A stretch of 64,000 nt of DNA, from positions 1 to 64,000 of the forward strand of contig JAHHHV010000079.1 of assembly GCA_019359155.1 (NCBI GenBank), given 5' to 3'. The stretch comes from Pegethrix bostrychoides GSE-TBD4-15B (GTDB lineage Bacteria > Cyanobacteriota > Cyanobacteriia > Elainellales > Elainellaceae). Made by a program: the position numbers and the translations under genes. A model generated the notes under the pieces. The model was not told where the DNA came from. It did no database searches and saw only the letters and a list, made by a program, of their open reading frames with translations. How positions within the stretch are numbered: position 1 is the stretch's first letter; every line of letters begins with the position of its first letter. Below, in pieces: positions 27,041 to 36,687 of the stretch.

Positions 27041-27076
27041 AACCGGAGGTGTAGCCTAGCTGTCCTTCCGGTTTTT
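27041..27076 (+). terminator. intrinsic terminator after the acidic hypothetical gene
   Basis: AACCGGA (27041-27047) pairs with TCCGGTT (27067-27073), and a T-run reaches 27076. The loop is large (19 nt) and may contain further pairing. Confidence 0.75.
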
Positions 27077-27165
27077 GCGTGACTGCTTGTAAAACTTTTT
27101 TTGTGAAACTTTACGATGGCAGCTCGCCCAATCGAGCGCGATGTGAAACAGGTTATCGCGTCACA

Positions 27166-27732
27166 CTATCGCGTCACACTGCAAAAGTTATTCATCCAGA
27201 GTTGAAAGTAATGATGCTGAAAGTCTGTAAACTGCGTTTCCTGCAATACTTTCTGGAGGCAGACGCGGTTGTAATAGCGTTTATGATCGCGGATTTCCTG
27301 CTCGTCCACCAGCTTCAGGCGATAGGCTAGCAGTTCTAGCACCGGCTTTGCCCAAACAGAAGGCACGGTCAGCACCAGCTTGCCGTCAGGCTTCAGCACC
27401 CGCCGCACTTCCTGTAAAATCGGCTGCTCATGCTCAAGATGCTCTAGCACTGCCAGCATTGTCACCCGATCAAAGCTAGCATCAGCAAAGGGCAGATTTT
27501 CAGTTAGCCTCAGCGGGATGGTTTGCAGATTGCCGATCTGCATAGGCTTCACCTTAAAATCTACGCCAACTCCTTGCTCAATTCGCGAAGACATCTGCTG
27601 CAAAAACCAGGCCGAGCGACCACAGCCGATGTCTAGCAGCCTGCAACCTGCTGGAATTTGAGCGGCAATTTTGCGAAACCGCAGCCAGCGCAGCCGAGGT
27701 TCAAGCCAGGGTTCCTGCAATCGTTCACGCAC
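27166..27732 (-). CDS. class I SAM-dependent methyltransferase
   Basis: The 188-residue protein has the Rossmann methyltransferase motif I LLDIGCGRSAWFL (about 33-45) and VGVDF at the end of beta 2. It also has FDRVTMLAVLEHLEHEQPILQEVRRVLKPDGKL, the Methyltransf_11 pattern. The C-terminus carries HKRYYN. The substrate is unknown; the family often modifies lipids, quinones or sugars. The start is GTG 27732. It lies 29 bp downstream of the TPR gene on the same strand and may share its transcript. Confidence 0.85.
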   Translation of the reverse strand: MRERLQEPWLEPRLRWLRFRKIAAQIPAGCRLLDIGCGRSAWFLQQMSSRIEQGVGVDFKVKPMQIGNLQTIPLRLTENLPFADASFDRVTMLAVLEHLEHEQPILQEVRRVLKPDGKLVLTVPSVWAKPVLELLAYRLKLVDEQEIRDHKRYYNRVCLQKVLQETQFTDFQHHYFQLWMNNFCSVTR

Positions 27733-27761
27733 AACGCACCTGAGTCATAGCCTACCGCAGG

Positions 27762-30215
27762 TTAGACCGCTTCAGGCATGGCGTTGGCGTGAATGGCTGA
27801 AACCGCTTCAGGCTGAGCATTGGGTGTATCCGCCCGCCGCAGTTGGGCCAGATTTTTCAAAGCCTTCTGGGCGTTGGTTTTGTTGCCGCGCAGCCAGAAG
27901 AGCTGAGCCGCCTGTTCAAAATCGCTTATGGCTTCATCCAAGTAGCCCAGCTGCCGAGCGGCTAGCGCTCGGTGATAGTGCGCCACAGGCGAGTCAGGCG
28001 CGAGCCGCAGTGCCGAACTGTAGTCCGCAATCGCCTCAGCGTAATTCTCTAGCTGCTGGTAAGCCACACCGCGATAAAAGTAGGTCGGAGCCTGCGGCGA
28101 AACCTGAATCGCACAGCTATAGTCCTCAATTGCCTCCCAGATCTCTCCCCGCTCAGCCTGGATAAAGCCCCGGTTGCAGTAGGCCATGCTCTGCTGCGGG
28201 CAGCATTGAATCGAGGCGCTAAAGTCAGCGAACGCCCGGTCATAGTCACCCTGGTCATAGTAGGCCAGGCCGCGATAGTTGAGTGCCCCATAGTCCTCTG
28301 GACTCATAGAGAGCAGATGGCTAAAGTCGGCAATTGCGCCAGTTTTGTCGCCCAGAATATAGCGGGTCACGGCGCGGTTCCAGTGAGCGGTCAGATCTTC
28401 ATCTGCCAGCGTCGGGTTGTCAAAGCGCTGCACCAGCTGCCCAATGACGGCAGCGTCCGTTGTCCGCAGCTTGAGCTGGAGTTCGGGGAAGGGGCTGGTG
28501 GTTTTCAGCGCCTCAGCAATTCCCAGTACTGCAAAGCTTTGATCTGCAACCAGGAAGTTTTCGGCAGTGCCCAAAATTTTGAACTGGAAGCGATCTGGAT
28601 AGATCCGCTTGAGCTGGAGAAACTGGTGCAGCGTCTCTTGCAGTAGGCTGCGCTGACTCTGGTCACTGCTCCAGCCGCGCTGCATTTTGCTGAGCCAGCG
28701 TTCTTCGTTACGCTCTGCCAGATAGCACCAGCCGATCTCTAGGCGCTTGCCCTGATCCAGAAAATCTTCAAACTTGCGGCACAGCTCTGCGTCAAGTCCC
28801 TGCTGGTTAGACCAAGGCCAGATCAAGATGAGCCGCTGCTCAGTCACGGCCAGCGCCTGCTCTAGTACGGCTCGACTGCCTGCGGCCGCAGCAGTTTCAG
28901 AATTTGCAGAGCTAGCAGAAGCTGGCAGATCAAAAATCAGCTCTGACTGAGGCAGGTGCGTCACGGCCTGCATCTGCTGGCTGATATAATTCAGCTCCTG
29001 CTGCATCACGTCCTGAATCCGGATTCTAAAGGCATTGAGTTCGGTCTCGGAGGCCGGGATGCGCTGCGAGAGTTCGCTAAACTGCCGTTGGAGCGCCACC
29101 ACATCGAGGGTTTGGGGCAGCTGACTCAGCTGATCTTTGAGCTGCTGCTGCTGCTGGGCTAGCTCCCCTGCAAAATCCTGAATCGCGCTGAGCTGCTGCC
29201 GCAGATTGCCCAGGTAGCTGGCTGCAATCTCTTGTAGCTCAGGATAGAGCTGGGAGCCACCGCTGGCTGCTAGCTGGCTCTGTTCGGCTAGCTGTTCAGA
29301 CAAAGCTGCCTCAAGCGCGTCGAGTTTGCCGCTGGTCTGCCCCAACTGTGCCAGCGCCTCTGCTTTGGGCAGGCTATTGAAGCTGCGGCGAAAGTTGAGC
29401 GCTGCTGTTTCAATGGCCACGACCGACTGGCGCAGATTTTCCTGCCGCTCTTGCAGCGTCTGAATTTCGTTGGTGAGGCTGATCAGATCGCGCCTGGGCA
29501 CCAGATCAGCCACAATTTTGATCAGCTCACCCACCTCACGCTTGAGCGAACTCACGTCTACGGGCGGCGGCAGCTTACTGAACTGGCGATCGAGTCGGGT
29601 GATATGCTCTTGCAGCACGGCCAGATTTGGCTTGGCCTGCCCTAGCCCGTCTAGATTGGCTTGCAGGCTGCGGATATCCTGCTTCATTTGCTCAACGGTG
29701 GCCTTCAGGGTTTCGGCCTGCACCTGGCTGGAGAGATCGCCAAAGTCCGTCGTGAGCTGTTGCATATTTTCCATCACGTAAGCGCTGCGCTCCATGGCCT
29801 GCCGCAGCTCTTTGCGAACCGTGCTGCTCTGCTGCTCAACTGAAGCTAGCCGCTGGTGAACGCCCTGTCTCAAGCTGCCAATCTCACTATGTAGCTTCTC
29901 AGAGACCTCCTGATTTTTGAGCAGCAGCGTCCGGTTGAGGCGATTGATCGTCTCTGGGGTTGGTAGCGATGCAATCTGGTGGTGCAGTCGATCAACCTGG
30001 AGCGCCAAATACTGATCGGTTTCTGAGAGCGTTGTGTCACGGCGCTCGCTCACCTGCGCCAGCTTGCGGCGGCTCATCAATCCCAGCACCACCAGCAGGG
30101 ACAGCGGCGCAGTTGTAAATAGAAGTTGATTCAGCAGTAGTGATGCAACCGATCCAGCCCCTAAGCCGACGAGCGACATATTTTCCAGGGCGTTCAGCCA
30201 GGAATGCTTCTTCAT
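27762..30215 (-). CDS. membrane-anchored coiled-coil protein with C-terminal TPR repeats
   Basis: The 817-residue protein has a hydrophobic hairpin near the N-terminus (about 12-48) and a long coiled-coil region (about 60-430) rich in Gln/Leu/Ser. A globular segment (about 445-600) includes LILIWPWSNQQGLD and ENFLVADQSFAVLG and resembles degenerate phospholipase-D-like modules without HKD motifs. Five or so tetratricopeptide repeats follow (about 615-785; for example YRGLAYYDQGDYDRAFADFSAS). It is probably a scaffold facing the cytoplasm. The PLD-like reading is weak. Confidence 0.72.
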   Translation of the reverse strand: MKKHSWLNALENMSLVGLGAGSVASLLLNQLLFTTAPLSLLVVLGLMSRRKLAQVSERRDTTLSETDQYLALQVDRLHHQIASLPTPETINRLNRTLLLKNQEVSEKLHSEIGSLRQGVHQRLASVEQQSSTVRKELRQAMERSAYVMENMQQLTTDFGDLSSQVQAETLKATVEQMKQDIRSLQANLDGLGQAKPNLAVLQEHITRLDRQFSKLPPPVDVSSLKREVGELIKIVADLVPRRDLISLTNEIQTLQERQENLRQSVVAIETAALNFRRSFNSLPKAEALAQLGQTSGKLDALEAALSEQLAEQSQLAASGGSQLYPELQEIAASYLGNLRQQLSAIQDFAGELAQQQQQLKDQLSQLPQTLDVVALQRQFSELSQRIPASETELNAFRIRIQDVMQQELNYISQQMQAVTHLPQSELIFDLPASASSANSETAAAAGSRAVLEQALAVTEQRLILIWPWSNQQGLDAELCRKFEDFLDQGKRLEIGWCYLAERNEERWLSKMQRGWSSDQSQRSLLQETLHQFLQLKRIYPDRFQFKILGTAENFLVADQSFAVLGIAEALKTTSPFPELQLKLRTTDAAVIGQLVQRFDNPTLADEDLTAHWNRAVTRYILGDKTGAIADFSHLLSMSPEDYGALNYRGLAYYDQGDYDRAFADFSASIQCCPQQSMAYCNRGFIQAERGEIWEAIEDYSCAIQVSPQAPTYFYRGVAYQQLENYAEAIADYSSALRLAPDSPVAHYHRALAARQLGYLDEAISDFEQAAQLFWLRGNKTNAQKALKNLAQLRRADTPNAQPEAVSAIHANAMPEAV

Positions 30216-30440
30216 GATTCAACATGATCCAAGTAGTGAAATGACGGCCTTGCAGCTTCGTCAAAAGGTTTGCAGATGTTTTTGGGGAGATAGATGCGTC
30301 TGGGCGAATATTTTTGGGCAAAGGCCAGCTTGTAAAGCACCTCTGGAGCTATATTTCTTTCTACGAAGCTGACTGCTGTGGTCAGGAAATCTAGCTAAAA
30401 CTATGGCTCATATCAACGAAAATCCGTAATTGCACCCAGA

Positions 30441-30495
30441 TTTCCAGCATTTTTCTAGGATTTTTATAGTGAAAATCCTAGAAAAATGCTGGAAA
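30441..30495. repeat. 24-bp perfect inverted repeat with 7-nt loop
   Basis: The arms at 30441-30464 and 30472-30495 are exact reverse complements, separated by TATAGTG. The arms are AT-rich at the centre and contain CCAGC near the outer end. It lies 5 bp beyond the infB terminator hairpin. It could be a dispersed repeat, a transcription barrier or a second terminator. Confidence 0.95.
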
Positions 30496-30496
30496 T

Positions 30497-30526
30497 ACCA
30501 AAAAAGGAGCGCCAGCCGCGCTCCTT
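30497..30526 (-). terminator. intrinsic terminator of the rimP-nusA-rnpM-infB operon
   Basis: On the minus strand, AAGGAGCG and CGCTCCTT (30504-30511 with 30519-30526) form an 8-bp stem followed by a U-run encoded by the A-tract at 30500-30505. Confidence 0.85.
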
Positions 30527-30579
30527 AAGTGAGTCTTTAAGTAAGTTATGAAGTAAGCAGGCTACAAAAGAACGAGCTG

Positions 30580-33500
30580 CTAAACAGAGAGCGTCCGGCG
30601 CTTAGAGACGAGCTTGAACACCTCGATAACATCGCCAACTATCCAGTCTTTGAAGCTGTCTACGCCGATGCCGCACTCATAGCCAGCGTTCACTTCAGCC
30701 ACTTTTTCCTTCATCCGCATCAGCGAGTCTAGGCTGCTCTCATGCACAACATTGTTACCGCGCCGGACGCGAATTCGGCTGTTGCGAATCACCTTACCCG
30801 ACAGGATATAGCAGCCAGCAATGGCGCCACGACCCACCGGGAAGACTGCCCGCACCTCGGCCTGACCTAGCGACTCCTCAACCATTTCGGGTTCGAGTAG
30901 ACCTTCCATCGCGCCCTGGATATCTTCCAAGAGCTTGTAGATGATCGCGTAGTCGCGCACGTCAACGCCTGCTTCATCTGCTGCCTGACGTGCTCCGCTG
31001 GCCAGAGTGGTATTGAAGCCAACAATCACGGCGCTGCTAGCTGCGGCAAGATCCACGTCTGTTTCGGTGATTTCGCCTGGAGCGGCCAACAAGACCCGTA
31101 CCTGCACTTCTTTTTGGGGCAGCTGCTGAAGCGAACCCAGAATTGCCTCCAGCGAACCCTGCACGTCTGACTTGACAATGAGGTTCAGCTCTTTCAGTTC
31201 GCCTTCCTGCGCCTGTGCCGAGAGCGTGTTGAGGCTGACGCGCCGCGAAGCCAACGCCTGCTGCAAGCGAGACTGACGCTGTTGATCAACGCGATCAGAG
31301 GCAACCGAACGGCCTTCTTTTTCGTCTAGATAGACCTCAAACTCGTCTCCGGCGGCGGGCACATCGCTCAGACCCAGCACCTCAACCGCAAACGAAGGTC
31401 CAGCTACAGTGACGCGCTTGCCTCGGTCATCGACCATGGCGCGCACCTTACCGAAGGCTGAGCCAGCCACTAGCACATCGCCCACTTTCAGCGTGCCGTT
31501 CTGGACGATCAGGGTTGCGACCGGGCCTTTGGCTTTATCAAGGTTGGCTTCGATCACCGTACCTTTGGCCGGACGGTCGGGGTTAGCGTAGAGATCTTCG
31601 ACCTCAGAGACGAGCAGCAGCATTTCTAGCAGCGAGTCCAGGTTTTCGCCCTTAATAGCGCTAACCGGCACCATAATCGTATCGCCGCCCCACTCCTCTG
31701 CAACCAAGCCATATTCGGTCAGCTCTTGCTTAACGCGGTCTGGCTGCGCCTCTTCTTTGTCGATTTTGTTGATCGCCACCACAATCGGCACGCCAGCCGC
31801 CTTAGCATGGCTGATCGCCTCGATAGTTTGGGGTCGCACGCCATCATCAGCAGCCACGACCAGCACGGCCACATCAGTGACGCGCGCTCCGCGTGCCCGC
31901 ATCGCCGTGAAAGCTTCGTGACCGGGCGTATCCAAGAAGACAATCTGCTGCTTCTGGCCAGCATGTTCGACATCGACGTGATAGGCACCAATATGCTGCG
32001 TGATGCCGCCAGCTTCGCCCTGCGCCACCTTGGTCTTGCGAATTGAGTCGAGTAGGGTGGTTTTGCCATGGTCAACGTGACCCATAATCGTCACAACTGG
32101 CGGACGGCGTTGCAGGCTATCGAGATCGCTAGAATCTAGCATCTCGGTCAGCTTGCGAGCTTCGGCTTCCACTTCGGCCATCTCCACCTTCACCCCATAT
32201 TCTTCGGCTACCATCGTGGCAGTCGGCAGATCTAGGATCTGGTTAATGTTGGCGGCAATCCCCTTCATGAACAGAATCCGAATCAGCTCAGTTTCAGGAG
32301 CCACCAGCTCGTCGGCCAGCTCATGCACCGAAATGCCGCTGTGCAGAGCGATTATCTCAGGGCGCTGCCGCACTTCTTCTTGGCGACGATCGCGACGGGC
32401 ACTGCGAGCTTCGGCGGTCGAGCGGCGTGAGCGCTGGTGCGTGGGTGCCGCGATCGCAGGCTTGGCCTGACTGGGGCGACCTTTGGGCTTGGGCGGACGC
32501 GCCAGCGACAGGCTCACCTGTACGGGCGCATCTTCGTTGTCGTCGTCGTCATCGTCATCCAACACCTCATCTAGCGTTGTGATGTTGATGTTTTCCTCTT
32601 CCTGAGTTAGCTGGGTGCGCCGCTTGGTTTTAGTACCAACCTTACCAGCTGCTGCCTTTTGAGCTGCTTCTTCTTCCTCTTCTTCCTCCTGTCGCGTTTT
32701 AGCCCGCTTGGGGGCGCGGATTGAGGTAGGTCGAAGCAAATCGACTTCGGCTCCAGCCACACCTGCTTGCCCCGCGCCGGGACGTGTCGGCATAGCGCGC
32801 GCCCCTGGCTCACTGGGAGCATCGCCTGCGGGACGAACCGGCTTGCGCCGCAGCTCAATTACCGGCTTTTGCCGCAGCGCTGCTGGCTCACCTGTAGCAG
32901 GGGCTGGGCGGCGCGGTGCCTGGCGGCTCACTGGTGCTTCTATGCCCGCTTCTCCAGTCGCCTCTCTCAATGGCGGTGAGTCAGTCCTAGCGCGCTTTAG
33001 AATCGGGCGATTGACGGAGCTAGTCGGCAGATCGTAGCTGTAGCTTGGGGCAGCAGAGGGGCGAGCCGGCGGTGGCGTCAGCTCAGCCTCTTCAGCTGCT
33101 AATGTTGCCGATGAGCTGGCGCTGCTGGCAGCACTGGCTGGAGCAGGGGCTAGGCTGCCGTTAACTCCGCCGTTAGTTTCAGAGTTGGTTTCGCCAGCGC
33201 TGCCGTTCTGGCCATCAAGATTAATTTCTGTTACCTCAGTCGCAGCCTGCCGTTCGTCCTGGTTCGGAGATTCAGCTACGGCTGGCGCAGAGCTAGGACG
33301 GGAGGGCTGACTAGAACGCTGGGGCGGCTCAGCAGCGGTCTGAGAGACTTCTAGGGGCGAGCGCGCGGCGGCAACAGCACCCCCAACAGGTTCACCGTCA
33401 GGACGCTTTGGGGGTTCTGTCAGAGGGCGGTTTTTACGAATTTCGAGAATCTGCTGCTTTTTCACAGGCTGGGCGTTGGCAGGCTTAGCAGCAGTGACGG

Positions 33501-33735
33501 GCTTAGAGCTAACCGACTTTGCAGCAGCAGCCCGGGGCGGAACCAGTTTGGCAGCAGCAGCGCTATTGACCAGATTTTCGGCGGCGCTCCGAATTTTTGC
33601 AGCCTCAGCCTCTGTGATCGTACTGCTGTGGCTTTTGACTGAAATATCAAGCTGGTCGCAGACCGCCAAAATTTCTCTGTTGTCCAAATTCAATTCCTTT
33701 GACAATTCGTATATTCTCACTTTTCCGTTGTTCAT
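30580..33735 (-). CDS. infB: translation initiation factor IF-2
   Basis: IF-2 is the GTPase that places fMet-tRNA on the 30S subunit and promotes 50S joining. The 1051-residue protein has the IF2_N module (about 1-55; [17 protein letters not shown]), a ~400-residue low-complexity Pro/Ala/Ser/Glu region and a second N-terminal module. The G domain has GHVDHGKTT near residue 550, DTPGHEAF and NKIDK, followed by domains II, III and the fMet-tRNA-binding C2 (EYGI-type [12 protein letters not shown]). The long linker is usual in cyanobacteria. It is last in the rimP-nusA-rnpM-infB operon, although 335 bp separate it from rnpM. Confidence 0.98.
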   Translation of the reverse strand: MNNGKVRIYELSKELNLDNREILAVCDQLDISVKSHSSTITEAEAAKIRSAAENLVNSAAAAKLVPPRAAAAKSVSSKPVTAAKPANAQPVKKQQILEIRKNRPLTEPPKRPDGEPVGGAVAAARSPLEVSQTAAEPPQRSSQPSRPSSAPAVAESPNQDERQAATEVTEINLDGQNGSAGETNSETNGGVNGSLAPAPASAASSASSSATLAAEEAELTPPPARPSAAPSYSYDLPTSSVNRPILKRARTDSPPLREATGEAGIEAPVSRQAPRRPAPATGEPAALRQKPVIELRRKPVRPAGDAPSEPGARAMPTRPGAGQAGVAGAEVDLLRPTSIRAPKRAKTRQEEEEEEEAAQKAAAGKVGTKTKRRTQLTQEEENINITTLDEVLDDDDDDDNEDAPVQVSLSLARPPKPKGRPSQAKPAIAAPTHQRSRRSTAEARSARRDRRQEEVRQRPEIIALHSGISVHELADELVAPETELIRILFMKGIAANINQILDLPTATMVAEEYGVKVEMAEVEAEARKLTEMLDSSDLDSLQRRPPVVTIMGHVDHGKTTLLDSIRKTKVAQGEAGGITQHIGAYHVDVEHAGQKQQIVFLDTPGHEAFTAMRARGARVTDVAVLVVAADDGVRPQTIEAISHAKAAGVPIVVAINKIDKEEAQPDRVKQELTEYGLVAEEWGGDTIMVPVSAIKGENLDSLLEMLLLVSEVEDLYANPDRPAKGTVIEANLDKAKGPVATLIVQNGTLKVGDVLVAGSAFGKVRAMVDDRGKRVTVAGPSFAVEVLGLSDVPAAGDEFEVYLDEKEGRSVASDRVDQQRQSRLQQALASRRVSLNTLSAQAQEGELKELNLIVKSDVQGSLEAILGSLQQLPQKEVQVRVLLAAPGEITETDVDLAAASSAVIVGFNTTLASGARQAADEAGVDVRDYAIIYKLLEDIQGAMEGLLEPEMVEESLGQAEVRAVFPVGRGAIAGCYILSGKVIRNSRIRVRRGNNVVHESSLDSLMRMKEKVAEVNAGYECGIGVDSFKDWIVGDVIEVFKLVSKRRTLSV

Positions 33736-34070
33736 CCACTGCCCTCTCAGCGTCCCAATTGTTATGACATATTGACCTACTGTTTTTGAAACTACATTTA
33801 CACCTGCACTAAAGTAACCGACTTTGAACTTTACGTCATCGTAAATGCGTCACTGGGGATAGAGACACCCATAATTATGACGGAGCTATGACGGAGAATC
33901 AGCTTAAATTCCCCTTTGTCTGGTGATCCGCTCTCAAAAACTCGACCTGAAATGAGGCCGGAGCGACCTGCAACTACCCCTACTACCATCTTGCACGAAT
34001 TCTTGAAAAATTGAAGCCGCCTGCTGCAATTCAGATTCTATGCGTTGCTCTCACAGCCAATCTTACCGCT
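33736..34070. other. rnpM-infB intergenic region
   Basis: These 335 bp lie within the conserved operon but have no convincing ORF. A GC-moderate stretch includes a gacggagctatgacggag direct repeat (GACGGAG twice near 33878-33896). It may hold an internal promoter for infB or a long leader; no terminator-like hairpin is seen. Confidence 0.5.
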
Positions 34071-34421
34071 TCAGTTCTGTTCTTGCCGATCTTTCAGCCA
34101 ATCTTCGCTGCTGCTCAAGTTTGAATGGGCTGGCTCAACTGCCGGAGATGAAGCTGCAGCTTCTGGGCTGTTTGAGCTTTGGAGCCGCAGCCAGAGCACT
34201 TGGTAAAAAGATTCTGGTACTGTCAGCCTCAGCGAGCGTCCCAGCCGATCTTTCTTCTGAGCGAGCTTGAGACAGTCGGCCTGCGGACAGAGATAGACCG
34301 AGCGCCCCATCCCTTGATCTAATTGTAGCTGTTGGGATGGGAAGACTCGGACAATTCGCCAGAAGCTGTTTCGATGGTCTAGCTTGCGGCAGCTGACGCA
34401 GCGACGGTAGTTCTGAGGCAT
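34071..34421 (-). CDS. rnpM: YlxR/RnpM family RNA-binding protein
   Basis: The 116-residue protein starts MPQNYRRCVSCRKLDHRNSFWRIVR, the YlxR (DUF448) signature with the CxxC pair, then GRSVYLCPQADCLKLAQKK. In other bacteria YlxR/RnpM binds RNA and modulates RNase P. The last ~35 residues are a Ser/Glu-rich tail. It begins 5 bp after the nusA stop and is in the conserved nusA-ylxR-infB order, which supports the call. Confidence 0.93.
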   Translation of the reverse strand: MPQNYRRCVSCRKLDHRNSFWRIVRVFPSQQLQLDQGMGRSVYLCPQADCLKLAQKKDRLGRSLRLTVPESFYQVLWLRLQSSNSPEAAASSPAVEPAHSNLSSSEDWLKDRQEQN

Positions 34422-34426
34422 CGGGA

Positions 34427-35824
34427 TTAAGGGCGCTGGAGCGCTTCTGTAGCAGCAGTGCCAAAGCCGTCGCGCTCCAATTCATCGCTGGCTTGGACAG
34501 CCTTGCTCTCCTCAGTCACCGTCTCGGCTTCACCCATCGCGGTCTCGGCTGGCTCGGACTCTAGGGCTTCAAATGCTTCTAGCTCCTCGTCGTAATAGTC
34601 CTCTTCATAGTCTTCTGCTTCGGCCATTGCGGCTTCGCGGGCCAGACGACGCTCTTCCATCAGGGCTTCCATCTTCAGGGTTTCGGCATCGTAGTCGTAT
34701 TTGGCGCTGTCTTTGATGTCGATTTTCCAACCGGTCAGACGAGCTGCCAGCCGGACGTTTTGGCCTTCTTTGCCAATTGCCAAGCTGAGCTGATCGTCAG
34801 GAACCAGCACATGCGCTTGTCGTTCGTCGGGGTTGATCAGTCGCACTTCTTGGACGCGCGCCGGACTAAGCGCGTTGGCAATATAGGTGGCCGGGTCGGG
34901 CGACCAGCGAATCACGTCAATTTTCTCGCCACGCAGCTCGTTGACCACCACCTGAATTCGCGACCCTCTAGCTCCAATGCAGGCTCCGACGGGATCGACA
35001 TCGCGCTCCAGCGTATCGACCGCAATTTTGGTGCGGGGGCCAACCGAGCGAGACGGCGGGTTGGCTTCGCGGGCAACCGCCACAATCCGCACGATCTCAT
35101 CTTCAATTTCGGGGACTTCTGTGGCAAAGAGATCGACCACCAAGCCCGCATCCGCTCGTGACACTAAGAGCTGTGGCCCTCGATGCGAGCCTTCTAGCAC
35201 TTTTTTCAGGAAAACTCGGAAGGTGGCGTTGGCGCGGTAGTTGTCGTTGGGAAGCTGGTCGCGCTTCGGCAGTTCGGCCTCGACCTCTGGCTGACCAAAG
35301 CCGCTGCTCACCGCCATCACCACCGACTGTCGCTCAAATCGCAGGACGCGCGCCTGCAACACTGTGCCTTCAATCTCCTGGAATTCTTCCTGGATGAGCT
35401 TGCGCTGTTGATCTCGCAGCTTCTGAGCCAGCACCTGCTTGGTCTGGATCGCCGCCATCCGGCCAAACTCACCCTGCTCAGGCGTGACATCTAGCACCAC
35501 CGTATCGCCGAGCTGGGCTTCATCGGCCACTTCCTGCACTTCGGCCAGCGAGATCTGGTGATCCGGATTGTCAACTGCCTCGACGATAGTTTTGGTGGCC
35601 AGCACCCGAAAGCCTTCGTCTTCGATATCTAGCTCAACTTCAAAATTAATGAAATACTCTTCGTCAAAGCTGGCAACATCAGGGCGATTGGTGCGGCGGT
35701 AGCGCTCGTAGCCTTTGAGCAGGGCTTCACGTAGCGCGGCCTGGACGGCATGTTTAGGCAGATTGCGGTCGCGGCTGATGCTGTCGATCATCTCTTGCAG
35801 ACCCGGAAGTGTAACCATTGACAT
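34427..35824 (-). CDS. nusA: transcription termination/antitermination factor NusA
   Basis: NusA binds RNA polymerase and nascent RNA and affects pausing, termination and antitermination. The 465-residue protein has the N-terminal polymerase-binding domain (about 1-125), an S1 domain (about 130-200; EGTVLQARVLRFERQSV), and two KH domains (about 225-380; DPVGACIGARGSRIQ and IGKEGQNVRLAARLTGWKIDI). The acidic C-terminal tail is rich in Glu/Ala. The C-terminal helix-hairpin domains of E. coli NusA are absent, as usual in cyanobacteria. ATG 35824 follows AAGGAGGCTCC. Confidence 0.97.
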   Translation of the reverse strand: MSMVTLPGLQEMIDSISRDRNLPKHAVQAALREALLKGYERYRRTNRPDVASFDEEYFINFEVELDIEDEGFRVLATKTIVEAVDNPDHQISLAEVQEVADEAQLGDTVVLDVTPEQGEFGRMAAIQTKQVLAQKLRDQQRKLIQEEFQEIEGTVLQARVLRFERQSVVMAVSSGFGQPEVEAELPKRDQLPNDNYRANATFRVFLKKVLEGSHRGPQLLVSRADAGLVVDLFATEVPEIEDEIVRIVAVAREANPPSRSVGPRTKIAVDTLERDVDPVGACIGARGSRIQVVVNELRGEKIDVIRWSPDPATYIANALSPARVQEVRLINPDERQAHVLVPDDQLSLAIGKEGQNVRLAARLTGWKIDIKDSAKYDYDAETLKMEALMEERRLAREAAMAEAEDYEEDYYDEELEAFEALESEPAETAMGEAETVTEESKAVQASDELERDGFGTAATEALQRP

Positions 35825-35969
35825 CGGAGGAGCCTCCTTCAGAATTATTCGGAATGATTTAGAAATTGTGGAATTGACAACTTAAATTGACAGACGCCAA
35901 GGGGCAGGACGAGAACCTTGCTCAACAGTCTTCTCAGCAGCTTGCCAGGGGTGGATCAGCCAATTGGAG

Positions 35970-36437
35970 TCAGCCCGCATCCTGATCCACCAGCTGTACT
36001 GCTTTGATCAGGTGACGTGGCACTGTCACAGAGCGACCTTTTTGACTCAGGTAGACTGCCGTTTCATCCCGCTTGACGAGGCGGCCTGCCCAGGTTCTAT
36101 CCCCTGCCTCAGGCTCTTCGGTGGTGATCACGACCAGAAATCCCTTAAAGGAAATAAACTCGCGGTCAGTGGTGAGGAACCGAGAAATACCGGGGCTGGA
36201 AATCTCTAGCACGTAGGCATCTGGAATGATGTTGGCCGCCTCTAGCGCCGCCTCCAGCGCATGGCTCATCTGCTCACAGTCGTTCAGCCCAGTATCTTGC
36301 ACCAAGTTGCGAATATCCACCCGCAGCACGGGAGGATTCTGGTTGGTTTGGAATACCGCCGCCACTACGTCCAGTCCGAGCTGGGCTGCAACTGGAGCCG
36401 CGATCTCCAGAACTTGGGGAATGAGTGGATGGGGCAT
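35970..36437 (-). CDS. rimP: ribosome maturation factor RimP
   Basis: RimP is needed for 30S subunit maturation. ATG 36437 gives 155 residues beginning MPHPLIPQVLEIAAPVAAQLGLDVV, the normal cyanobacterial start; the frame extends to 36518 but that part is atypical. Motifs include VLRVDIRN, CEQMSHALEAALEA and YVLEISSPGISRFL, followed by the C-terminal SH3-like domain. It is the first gene of the rimP-nusA-rnpM-infB operon, so the promoter should lie at 36438-36545. Confidence 0.94.
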   Translation of the reverse strand: MPHPLIPQVLEIAAPVAAQLGLDVVAAVFQTNQNPPVLRVDIRNLVQDTGLNDCEQMSHALEAALEAANIIPDAYVLEISSPGISRFLTTDREFISFKGFLVVITTEEPEAGDRTWAGRLVKRDETAVYLSQKGRSVTVPRHLIKAVQLVDQDAG

Positions 36438-36540
36438 TGCAGTGATCAGGGGTCTAGCTGCTGGCAGGTTCTTTACGCCTAATGCCTGCCAATGCTTCTC
36501 AATAAGTTGACGCAGCAAGACAGCCAGAGACGATAAGAAC

Positions 36541-36572
36541 TAAAAAAAGTGGGCACTCACCCACTCCTCGCA
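36541..36572 (-). terminator. probable terminator of the large membrane-protein gene
   Basis: On the minus strand, AGTGGG..CCCACT (36550-36567) is followed by a U-run encoded by the A-tract at 36543-36549. The stem is short (6 bp), but the T-run is clear. It separates the 36688-38145 gene from rimP. Confidence 0.65.
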
Positions 36573-36687
36573 AAACGCTAAGCCAGCTTGGCTGGGCGCA
36601 TTTTACTGGCAGGAAATCAAACTGACCTCCTGCTAAGCATCAGTCTAGCGTATTGGTCTGAGATTGGTCTGAAATCGCGATCAGAAA

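Larger units (their letters stand above)
30216..30579. other. intergenic region between infB and the TPR gene
   Basis: There is no gene. It contains a 24-bp perfect inverted repeat and an infB terminator, listed separately; the left 220 bp should carry the TPR gene promoter. Confidence 0.7.

Noticed and set aside
27079-27330. 83-codon plus-strand ORF
   Set aside because: Mostly antisense to the methyltransferase gene, whose motifs are clear.
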